42,530 nt of DNA from Actinomycetes bacterium (GTDB lineage: Bacteria; Auribacterota; JAJCYG01), in contig JAJCYG010000088.1 in assembly GCA_029263055.1 (NCBI GenBank), positions 1 to 42,530 on the forward strand, in the 5' to 3' direction. Positions 35,141 to 42,530 of this stretch are shown in pieces. A program made the translations under genes and the position numbers. The notes below the pieces were generated by a model. The model searched no databases, had not been told where the DNA came from, and saw only the letters and a program-made list of their open reading frames with translations. How positions within the stretch are numbered: position 1 is the first letter of the stretch; each line of letters begins with the position of its first letter.

Positions 35141-38100
35141 ATGGGCCAAATGCGGTTGATTTTAAATGTTTTGTTAGGAGTGACCCTTCTTTTTAGTTTA
35201 CCTGTGAGGTCTGATGCCTCGCAAGAGCTAGAAAAAAAATACTTAGATGCTTATCAATTGGTGCGTCAAGCATTCGAAGATAAGAATCGCGGAAACTCAC
35301 GTTTGGCTCTTCAAAAATTTCAAACAGCCAAACAGATTTTATGGGAAATTAAGTCTGAAAAGCCTAACTGGCATGTTCAGACTATTCAGTATTTAAATAG
35401 AGATTGCGAACAGCAAATTCAAAACTTATACCAAGGGGAGAGTGGCCGAGAAGAAGTTCGTTCTGAAGAACGGGTTGATCAGTTAATTGGGCAAATTGTC
35501 AATATTCAAAAGAACAGAGATGTGGCTCGTTCTAATCCTAGAGCTCAAGTTGCTGAGAAACCTCGAAAAAGTTCCAAAATCCCTTCACTCACTTCTTTGA
35601 TTAAAGGAAGAGAAAATAAAAAAGAGCCTGCTAGACCTTCACCTAAACCGATCCCAGCCTCTTATGCAAAAAAATCTAAGAGCATAATTTACGGCGACTC
35701 TCGTATGTTGGCTGAAAAAGTAGAAGCGCTTGAATCTGCTTTTATGACAAAGAAAAAAGAAGCTGATCAATGGAGATTGCAATATAGCATTTTGGAGGGA
35801 AAAGCAAGAGAAGAGATCCAGTCATTGAGCAGTGAATATGCTAAAGAAAAAACAGACTTAGAAGTTCAAATAAGTGCATTAAAAAATGACATTAATAAAG
35901 AACAGCAAGGCTTTAAAAAATTAAAACAAGAAGTGCAGCAAAAGAAAGCCTTGGAACAATCGATTCAAAAATCAACTGTTCGCATTCAAGATTTAGAGAG
36001 AGCTTTAGAAGAGGCTCAAGCCATTCGTTCAAAAGCTCAAGAAGAAGCCAAGATTTTAGAAGGACAAGTTGTGCTGAACTTAAAAGAAGAATTTCAACAA
36101 AGCCGCTCTAAAATAGTTGAGCAGCTTAATTCTCAAAAAGAACAATATGAGCAAAAAATAGCGACTTTAAAAGAACAGGTTGCTCAAAGTGAAAATCAAA
36201 TTAAAAATATTGAGCGTGAAGTCGCTTCGAAAAAATCAGGGCAATTAGCAGAGAAAAACCAACAAATTGCTTTATTAGAAGATAAAGTCTTGAAAGCTGT
36301 ACAAGAAAAAGCGCTTTTAGTCAGAAATACTGAAGGGATTCAAGAGAAACAAATTGAAAAGATTGAATCTATTCAAAAAGCATTAGAAGAATATAAAGCG
36401 CGTGAAGTGGTCCTTAAAGAAGAGCTCCAGTCCCAAAAAAGTCAAATAGCCTCATTAGATAAGTCTCAATCAACTTCAAAAGACTTAGATTCTCAATTAT
36501 CACGGATGCAGTCTCGATTGAAGTTTAAAGATAAAATTATTCATGAATTAGAAGAAAAAGTGGCTAAGTCTGAAAAAATGATTCAAAAGCAAAAGAATAC
36601 ATTTGCTGGATTAAGAAATCAGTTAAAAGTTAAGGAAGAACAAAAAGATGGGTCTCAAGAAATTATTAATGAGCAAAAGAAAGTCATTGTTTCTTTAGAA
36701 AATAAAAATAAAGAAGTGAATTCTGTGTTGTCTAATTTAGAGACTAAAATTGCTAAATATGATGAAGAAAAAGAATACTTTCTTAATCAAGATAAAGAAT
36801 TTGAAGTCACAAAGAAAAATTTTGAAGTAGAAAAAATGGATTGGAAAAGAAGGTTGGCTCGTTTAGAACAAGAACTGAATAAGACCCGTTCTGAATTAGC
36901 ACGTAAAGATGGCTCGGTTAGAACAGCTCTTCTTGAAGCAGATGGCCGTTTGGCTGAAATCAAGTCTGAGAATGAGCAGACCATTATGGATTTACTCGAG
37001 TCTTTTAAGCGTGAGAAAAAGAGTTGGAATCTTGAAGTAGCTAAATTAAATGAAAAATTAACAGAACGTGGTGATGACGCTCAACTTTTAGCTTCTGTGA
37101 AAAGAGCTGAAAATGAGTTGGCAGAGGCTTTAGAGAATAATAAAGGGCTTCAGCAAGAAGTTGCTGATTTAAAAGAAGAGATTAGTCTTGTTCGGGTACA
37201 AAAGGAATCAGCTGATCCTTCTGAAAAAGAAAAACTGTTTGCTGAAATCCAAGAAAAAGAAGTCGTAAACCAACAACAAGATCAAAAAATAGCTGCTTCT
37301 CAAAAAAGAGTTCAAGAGTTAAGGGATTTAGTTGAAAACTCAGAGAATGAAAAGAAGAGTCTTTACGAAGAAGTAAATCAGTTAAATACAATGGTTGTTC
37401 AGCTTCGTTTGGATTTAAAGCGTACAGATGACATTAATACTCAGTTGCGTGACTCTGTGAGTCAAATTCAACTTCGCACGCCCACTTCTTTTGTTGCTTC
37501 AACAAAGAGTGTAGAGAAAGCACCTGTTAAGATTGTTCAAGCTCCTATAAAAGATCTACGAAAAAGAGAAGCTTTAACAGAACAAGATGTTAAAAATGTT
37601 ATCCAAAATGTGAAGAATCTCTTTAGACAACGGAAATATAATGACGCATTAGCTGTACTTCAACAACAGCTTGAAATCTATCCTTCAAACGACCGTTTTA
37701 TGTTTTATCAAGGCCTTACTTTTTCTCGACTTAAACAAGTTGATAAAGCCATTGATGCTTATGAAAAAACAGTGCGCGTGAACCCTAAAATGGCAAAAGC
37801 GTATAATAATTTAGGCAATCTATACAGCCAGCAAAAGAGATATGGTAAGGCGATTGAAAACTTAAAAAAGGCCACTCAGTTAAATGGTGAGTTAAGTGAA
37901 GCCTTTAATAATATGGGAATCGTCTACAGTCACCTAGGTCAATTCGATGAATCGATCAAAGCTTTTATACGTGCCACAGACATTAATCCTAAGCTGGTGG
38001 CTGCTTATTATAACTTAGGTCAAATCTACTACCATGATCAAAAATGGGATGCCGCAGTGACAAGCTTTGAAAAAGTTCTCTCATTAGCTCCTGATCATGT

Positions 38101-38185
38101 AGAGGCTAAAGACTACCTGGCTCAGATCACAAACGATAAAAAATCAAACAAAACTCGTTTAGCTTTAGAGCCAGAAATCGATTAA
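35141..38185 (+). CDS. Exported coiled-coil protein with C-terminal TPRs
   Basis: 1014 residues. A signal peptide (about 1-27) precedes a short helical domain, LEKKYLDAYQLVRQAFED followed by KFQTAKQIL and PNW, of a kind I associate with PVC-type TPR proteins. A basic Pro-rich linker follows. Residues about 188-770 are a very long Glu/Lys/Gln coiled coil, and about 812-1000 hold five or six well-formed TPRs (AYNNLGNLY, AFNNMGIVY, AYYNLGQIY). An elongated periplasmic rod with a binding head is a fair reading. The ATG at 35141 follows AAAGGA at 35127-35132; a TTG at 35117 is less likely. Function unknown. Confidence 0.75.
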   Translation: MGQMRLILNVLLGVTLLFSLPVRSDASQELEKKYLDAYQLVRQAFEDKNRGNSRLALQKFQTAKQILWEIKSEKPNWHVQTIQYLNRDCEQQIQNLYQGESGREEVRSEERVDQLIGQIVNIQKNRDVARSNPRAQVAEKPRKSSKIPSLTSLIKGRENKKEPARPSPKPIPASYAKKSKSIIYGDSRMLAEKVEALESAFMTKKKEADQWRLQYSILEGKAREEIQSLSSEYAKEKTDLEVQISALKNDINKEQQGFKKLKQEVQQKKALEQSIQKSTVRIQDLERALEEAQAIRSKAQEEAKILEGQVVLNLKEEFQQSRSKIVEQLNSQKEQYEQKIATLKEQVAQSENQIKNIEREVASKKSGQLAEKNQQIALLEDKVLKAVQEKALLVRNTEGIQEKQIEKIESIQKALEEYKAREVVLKEELQSQKSQIASLDKSQSTSKDLDSQLSRMQSRLKFKDKIIHELEEKVAKSEKMIQKQKNTFAGLRNQLKVKEEQKDGSQEIINEQKKVIVSLENKNKEVNSVLSNLETKIAKYDEEKEYFLNQDKEFEVTKKNFEVEKMDWKRRLARLEQELNKTRSELARKDGSVRTALLEADGRLAEIKSENEQTIMDLLESFKREKKSWNLEVAKLNEKLTERGDDAQLLASVKRAENELAEALENNKGLQQEVADLKEEISLVRVQKESADPSEKEKLFAEIQEKEVVNQQQDQKIAASQKRVQELRDLVENSENEKKSLYEEVNQLNTMVVQLRLDLKRTDDINTQLRDSVSQIQLRTPTSFVASTKSVEKAPVKIVQAPIKDLRKREALTEQDVKNVIQNVKNLFRQRKYNDALAVLQQQLEIYPSNDRFMFYQGLTFSRLKQVDKAIDAYEKTVRVNPKMAKAYNNLGNLYSQQKRYGKAIENLKKATQLNGELSEAFNNMGIVYSHLGQFDESIKAFIRATDINPKLVAAYYNLGQIYYHDQKWDAAVTSFEKVLSLAPDHVEAKDYLAQITNDKKSNKTRLALEPEID

Positions 38186-38209
38186 CTTTCATTCTTCTTA
38201 AGGTCTCTT

Positions 38210-38893
38210 TTGGATTTATCAGAAAGAATTCAGTCTATTCAGTCCAAAGTAAAAGGGGCTGCCTTAAGGTCTAAAAGAAATCCTTCAGATATTCATCTTA
38301 TTGCCGTATCAAAGACTCAACCTCTAGATTGTATTCAAAAGGCAGTATCTGAAGGACTCTCTTTATTTGGTGAAAACAGAATTGAAGAGGCAGAAGATAA
38401 AGTTAAAAATTTGCCAGATTGCCAGTGGCATCTTATTGGCCACTTGCAGAGTCGAAAAGTCAAGAAAGCGCTTCCTCTCTTTGAATTGATCCATTCAGTC
38501 GACTCTGAGAAACTCATTGAAAAAATCAATCAAGAAGCTCAAAATCAAGGCATTGAAAAAGTAGCTGTTTTGTTGCAGCTTAATATTTCAGGTGAAGAGT
38601 CGAAGTATGGCTTTTCAGAAGAGGCTTTGGGGCAATTGCTATCTCGTTTAGCTCAGTGGAAGCACGTTGAGGTAAAAGGGTTGATGACATTAGCCCCTTT
38701 ATCTGAAGATCCTGAGGCCAGTCGTCCTTTATTTAGGCGATTGAAAGAGATTCTTGTTGAGGCAAATCAAAAAGAACCTGAATTAAAGTTGAGCATTCTT
38801 TCAATGGGAATGAGTCAAGATTTTGAAGTGGCTATTGAAGAAGGGGCGACTCATGTGCGAGTTGGGACCCGGCTATTTAAAGGAGATAATTAA
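38210..38893 (+). CDS. yggS: YggS-family PLP-binding protein (PLP homeostasis)
   Basis: 227 residues, a single-domain alanine-racemase-like barrel that binds pyridoxal phosphate through K35 (AVSKTQ). FGENRIEEAE, WHLIGHLQSRK, VKGLMTL, LSMGMS and VRVGTRLF are family motifs. It has no known enzymatic activity; it buffers PLP and affects amino-acid and keto-acid pools. The start is TTG with AAGG six bases before it. yggS-proC-yggT is a widely conserved order. Confidence 0.94.
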   Translation: MDLSERIQSIQSKVKGAALRSKRNPSDIHLIAVSKTQPLDCIQKAVSEGLSLFGENRIEEAEDKVKNLPDCQWHLIGHLQSRKVKKALPLFELIHSVDSEKLIEKINQEAQNQGIEKVAVLLQLNISGEESKYGFSEEALGQLLSRLAQWKHVEVKGLMTLAPLSEDPEASRPLFRRLKEILVEANQKEPELKLSILSMGMSQDFEVAIEEGATHVRVGTRLFKGDN

Positions 38894-39712
38894 ATGAAGT
38901 TGAGTAAAACTCGAATAACTTTTCTGGGAGCAGGAAATATGGCCGAAGCATTGATTTCGGGCATTTTATCTAGCAAGTTGCTTCCTGCAAACCAGATCTA
39001 TGCGTGTGATATTGATTCAGATCGTTTGACTTATTTAAAGGGAAAATATGGGGTTGAATCTGCCTCTTCAGCAAAAGAAGCCGTACAACAAGCTCAGATT
39101 ATTTTTTTGGCTGTGAAACCACAGAATTTAGAAGAGCTCTTAAATGAGATAGGAACAGAGTTAGATTCAGAGAAGTTAATTATTTCTATTGCCGCAGGAG
39201 TGCGTGTCTCGAAACTGGAAAAGTTTGCTGGTAGAGAGTTGCGCGTAGTTCGGGTGATGCCTAATTTGCCTGCACTGATTCAAGCAGGGGTTTCTGCATT
39301 GTTTCTCGGTAAACAAGCAGAACGTAAAGATATGGATGTTGCTTTAACACTATTGCAAGCAGTCGGTGAAGTGGTTGAGGTAGGCAAAGAAGAAGATCTT
39401 GATGCGGTGACAGCACTAAGTGGCAGTGGACCTGGTTATCTTTTTTATTTTGCTGAAGCCTTACACCAAGCTGGAGTTGACTCAGGGTTATCTGAAGAAA
39501 TTGTTGAAAAATTAGTGACAGCAACCTTATTAGGTTCCTCTAAATTACTTTCTGAATCAAAAGATTCTGCAGCAACCTTAAGGCAGAAGGTGACCTCAAA
39601 AGGGGGAACAACAGAAGCCGCATTAAATGAGATGGAGCGGCAAAAGTTTGTGCCACTCATACAAAAGTCGATTGCTGCTGCAGTGAAACGTTCTGAAGAG
39701 CTGAGTCAATAA
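38894..39712 (+). CDS. proC: Pyrroline-5-carboxylate reductase
   Basis: Last step of proline synthesis, reducing pyrroline-5-carboxylate with NAD(P)H. It has 272 residues. The Rossmann motif is FLGAGNMAEA, AVKPQ and RVMPNLPA follow, and the C-terminal dimer domain has TALSGSGPGY and the TSKGGTTEAAL signature. AGGAG at 38881-38885 overlaps the end of yggS, and the ATG directly follows the yggS stop. Confidence 0.96.
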   Translation: MKLSKTRITFLGAGNMAEALISGILSSKLLPANQIYACDIDSDRLTYLKGKYGVESASSAKEAVQQAQIIFLAVKPQNLEELLNEIGTELDSEKLIISIAAGVRVSKLEKFAGRELRVVRVMPNLPALIQAGVSALFLGKQAERKDMDVALTLLQAVGEVVEVGKEEDLDAVTALSGSGPGYLFYFAEALHQAGVDSGLSEEIVEKLVTATLLGSSKLLSESKDSAATLRQKVTSKGGTTEAALNEMERQKFVPLIQKSIAAAVKRSEELSQ

Positions 39713-39715
39713 ACC

Positions 39716-40570
39716 ATGGAAATTCTCTTTAATCTATTTTTATTGCTTTTGCTGGTTCTTTGGAGTGGAGAGGTTAATCGAGACCTTTACTTTAATCCTA
39801 TCTATAAAAAGTTAGATCTTTGGACTCGTTCTTTTTATCAGAGAGTGGCTCGATTTTTACCTGGAAATAAAGAGCAGAGTGTTCATCTTTTTTTGCTCTT
39901 TCTCTTTATCTTGTTGAGAGCGGTTCACTATTTTGCTTATAGAACAGATTTGTATGCATTAAAGTGGGGGAGTTCTCTGCTTGTTTGGAAATCAGCACTT
40001 TTTGTTTTTGCTTTGCATAAAGCGTTGTTTGCGTCATTTTTGTTTTATTTCAATATGATGTTAATCTTTTTGATCCTTGATTGGGTGACAAGAGGGGCTA
40101 TTCAAGATCCTATTTGGAATTTGATTCGATCCTTGGTTAAATGGCAAGAAAAGTGGGTGGGGACTGATCGACTTAAAAATTTGGTTGCTTTTTTTCTGAT
40201 TGGAAGTGTTGTGATGGGGCTGTCACTGCTTCCTGTTTTTGGGATCTGTGCCATTATTCCGGGCAAAGAGATGGGGCTTTTTACTTTTCCTAAAATATTA
40301 ATTTTAAATCTCTCTTTAGGGTTTAAAGTGTTCCACCTCTATTTTATGTTCTTTTTTCTTCAAGCCCTTATTTCTTGGTTTGTTCCATATGGCATTTATG
40401 GAGTAGGTTCTTTACTGGTTCATTTGACAGAACCGGTATTAGCTCCTTTTCGCCGATTTCAGCTCCGAGTGGGACCCATTGACCTGACTTTGATTATTGC
40501 TTCGTTTGTCTGCCTTATTCTAGATCAAATCTTTAGCAATATTCTGGTTGGACTTAATATATTGCTATAG
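39716..40570 (+). CDS. yggT: YggT-family membrane protein
   Basis: 284 residues with several hydrophobic helices, including a long N-terminal one. The C-terminal part contains a YGGT domain: ALISWFVPYG, HLTEPVLAPFRR and GPIDLTLIIASF. A second, weaker copy with DWVTRGAIQDP and IRSLV is in the middle, as in other tandem YggT proteins. Function is not established; family members are linked to osmotic or envelope homeostasis. It starts three bases after proC. Confidence 0.85.
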   Translation: MEILFNLFLLLLLVLWSGEVNRDLYFNPIYKKLDLWTRSFYQRVARFLPGNKEQSVHLFLLFLFILLRAVHYFAYRTDLYALKWGSSLLVWKSALFVFALHKALFASFLFYFNMMLIFLILDWVTRGAIQDPIWNLIRSLVKWQEKWVGTDRLKNLVAFFLIGSVVMGLSLLPVFGICAIIPGKEMGLFTFPKILILNLSLGFKVFHLYFMFFFLQALISWFVPYGIYGVGSLLVHLTEPVLAPFRRFQLRVGPIDLTLIIASFVCLILDQIFSNILVGLNILL

Positions 40571-40599
40571 TTGTGCTTATTGTATTTAAGTGATAGAAT
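40571..40599 (+). promoter_or_regulatory. Promoter of ileS
   Basis: TTGTGC at 40571-40576, 17 bases, then TAGAAT at 40594-40599 preceded by TGA, an extended -10. The ileS ATG is 28 bases further on, with a weak AGG before it. Confidence 0.55.
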
Positions 40600-40627
40600 A
40601 CGCCCCAATTTTATATAGGTTTAAAAA

Positions 40628-42367
40628 ATGGAATACAAACAAACTTTAAATTTGCCGCAAACTTCTTTTTCAATGAAAGCCAATTTGACTCAAAGAGAGC
40701 CAAATTGGGTTGCTGATTGGGAAAAGGAAGGCCTTTATTCTCAAATGCTGAACTCCCGTAAAGGGAAAGAAGCTTTTATTCTTCATGATGGCCCTCCGTA
40801 TGCCAATGGAGACATCCATATGGGGCATGCGCTAAATAAAATCCTTAAAGACATTATTGTAAAATATAAGACACTTCAGGGGTTTTATGTCCCTTATGTG
40901 CCAGGATGGGACTGTCATGGGCTTCCTGTGGAGCATGCTCTTTTTAAGGTTTTAAAGAAGCGCAAAGATGAAGTCGATCAAGTTGAATTTCGAGAAAAAG
41001 CACATGAGTATGCGCTTAAGTATGTAGGCGTTCAAAAAGAACAATTCAAACGATTGGGTATTTTTGGAGATTGGGATAAACCTTATCTCACACTAACACC
41101 TGATTACGAAGCAGAGATTGTTCGGTCATTTATTGAGTTGTATGAAAAAGATTATATTTATAAAGGGTTGAAACCTATTTATTGGTGTCTCAACTGTGAA
41201 ACAGCTTTAGCTGAAGCTGAGGTAGAGTATGAAGACCATGAATCTTTTTCAGTCTATGTTGTTTTTGAGTTTAAAGATGATTTAAGTTCACTTTTTCCAG
41301 ATGTTAAAGAATGTGCCGCTGTTATATGGACCACCACACCCTGGACCTTGCCTGCCAATAAAGCCATTGCGATTGATCCTAAAGCAACCTATGTCGTTGT
41401 AAAAGGAAATGGAAAATCATATTTAGTGGCCAAAGAATTACTTCCTCAACTTGTTGAAAAATGGGGATGGAGTGAGCATGAAGTCTTGGGTGAATGTTTA
41501 GGACAAGCGCTTGAAGGCAAAGTCACGCAACATCCTTTTATAGATCAAGAGTCTCCACTTATTTTAGGGGATCATGTGACTTTAGATACAGGGACTGGAT
41601 GTGTGCATACAGCTCCAGGTCATGGCCAAGAAGATTATGAAGTTGGTTTAAAGTATGATTTAGAAGTCTATTCTCCTGTGAACTATAAAGGTTGCTACGA
41701 CAAAACATTTCCTCTGATGGAAGGGGAACATATTGTTAAGGCCAATCCTAAAATTGTGGAGTTGTTGCGTGAAAAAGGGGTGCTTCTTTTTGATGAAAAA
41801 GTAGCACACAGTTATCCGCATTGTTGGCGTTGTAAACGTCCTGTGATTTACCGAGCAACAAGCCAATGGTTTATCTCCATGGAAAAACACAATCTTCGTG
41901 AAGAAGCGCTGAAAGCAATTAAGAGCGTGAAGTGGATTCCTGCGTTCGGAGAAAATCGAATTGGGTCTATGGTAGAGCAGCGGCCAGATTGGTGCTTGTC
42001 CCGTCAAAGATTATGGGGTGTTTCAATCCCTGTGTTTAATTGTCAGGGTTGTCAAACTGTGTTGCTAAATGCTGAGATTGGTAAACGAATTGTGGCTGTG
42101 ATTCGAGAAAAGGGAGCGAGTGCTTGGTTTACTGAACCAGTGACTTCTTTTATACCTAAAGGGACAAAGTGTGCCGATTGTGATGGAGAAGAGTTCGCAC
42201 AAGAAAAAGATATTTTAGATTCACGTGTAACTAGTATGAAGAATATTTTTTGTGGAGCGATAGTTTTGATTTTTACAAGAAATCAAGAGACAAACAAGAT
42301 TGTTTGTAAGCACTATGCCTTTCATGAATATAAAGCTTCTCGCAAGCAGCGATTAACTAAAAAATAG
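40628..42367 (+). pseudogene. ileS: Isoleucyl-tRNA synthetase, truncated
   Basis: The first 531 residues are a clear IleRS. They include the HMGH ATP motif at 64-67, the CP1 editing domain with TTPWTLPANKA and GTGCVHTAPGHG, and WCLSRQRLWG. Normal IleRS is about 930 residues. Homology stops at DILD (528-531, bases 42209-42220), where the family continues VWFDSG. A 48-residue tail with no IleRS character follows to a TAG at 42365-42367. The KMSKS loop, the anticodon-binding domain and any C-terminal zinc site are missing, so the product should not charge tRNA. It could be a real deletion, a second broken copy, or an assembly join. The upstream promoter and start look intact. Confidence 0.85.
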
Positions 42368-42375
42368 GATAACGA

Positions 42376-42530
42376 ATGATGAATTTTGGAAAACGCCTAC
42401 TTGCGATTGTATTACTCGGATTTCTTTTTTCTTCTGGCTCAATGAGCTCAACGTTTGCTCAAAAAAGACGGCAAAAGAAAACGAAAAAGAAAAAGGGGAA
42501 TCAAGGACGAAGAAATAATAACAATAATAG
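42376..42530 (+). CDS. Small exported Lys-rich protein, cut by window end
   Basis: The first 51 codons of an open frame that continues past the window. A signal peptide (about residues 1-27, core LLAIVLLGFLFSSG, likely cut after TFA) is followed by a very basic run of Lys, Arg and Gln and then Asn repeats. AGGA at 42366-42369, overlapping the ileS stop, gives a well-placed ribosome site; a second ATG follows directly. Too short to assign. Confidence 0.5.
   Translation, partial: MMNFGKRLLAIVLLGFLFSSGSMSSTFAQKRRQKKTKKKKGNQGRRNNNNN

Noticed and set aside
41660..42007. Antisense open frame of 115 codons inside ileS
   Set aside because: The + strand encodes conserved IleRS motifs throughout this stretch.
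42221..42367. A simple frameshift as the cause of the ileS break
   Set aside because: I read the other frames after 42220 and found no continuation of IleRS such as the GSDQHRGW motif.
1..42530. CRISPR arrays, tRNA genes, transposons or phage genes
   Set aside because: No spaced repeats, cloverleaf sequences, transposase motifs or phage proteins were seen; all gaps are under 290 bases.

Overview
The window is a gene-dense, AT-rich bacterial chromosome segment. All 39 recognisable genes lie on the + strand and no gap exceeds about 290 bases. I see no tRNA, rRNA, CRISPR array, insertion sequence or prophage gene. Outer-membrane genes (lptD, the heptose adenylyltransferase rfaE2), GatCAB, a type 4 uracil-DNA glycosylase and envelope TPR proteins point to a diderm, uncultured-type lineage. 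The N-terminus of the coiled-coil TPR protein at 35141 and the general gene style resemble the PVC/Omnitrophota area. That placement is an inference from memory, not from a search.

Layout. 1-4155: dnaE and an HU-type protein closed by a clear intrinsic terminator. 4165-7735: hisS-aspS, then an exported LysM protein. 7789-10008: phoH-ybeY and a fusion of a DgkA-type lipid kinase with a PAP2 phosphatase. 10026-15588: gatCAB, accD, rfaE2 and a stand-alone ThiD2 followed by thiE, mostly with 1-4 base overlaps. 15609-18987: a PfkB kinase, tatD, a fructose-6-phosphate aldolase/transaldolase and a UDP-glucuronate epimerase-like protein. 19000-21182: lptD behind two tandem TTGTAC promoters. 21183-25011: a leader with an attenuator-like hairpin, then ugd, a wbpA-type dehydrogenase and a second sugar-nucleotide epimerase. 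25008-30591: UDG4, priA, a DUF1189-like membrane protein, a DUF192 lipoprotein, fmt and an M50-like membrane protease. 30603-33056: a lipoprotein, an acyl-CoA synthetase and a PilZ protein. 33098-38185: two large exported TPR proteins. 38210-40570: yggS-proC-yggT. 40571-42367: an ileS that loses homology about 60% of the way through. The window ends inside a small exported basic protein.

Together the genes are mainly housekeeping: replication and repair, aminoacyl-tRNA supply, start of fatty-acid synthesis, thiamine synthesis and envelope precursors. The most unusual items are the broken ileS, the kinase-phosphatase fusion, the putative attenuator before ugd, the doubled TTGTACA element before lptD, the secreted TPR pair, and a short stretch of reversed base skew at the end of aspS. 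I found no convincing new defence or mobile system.
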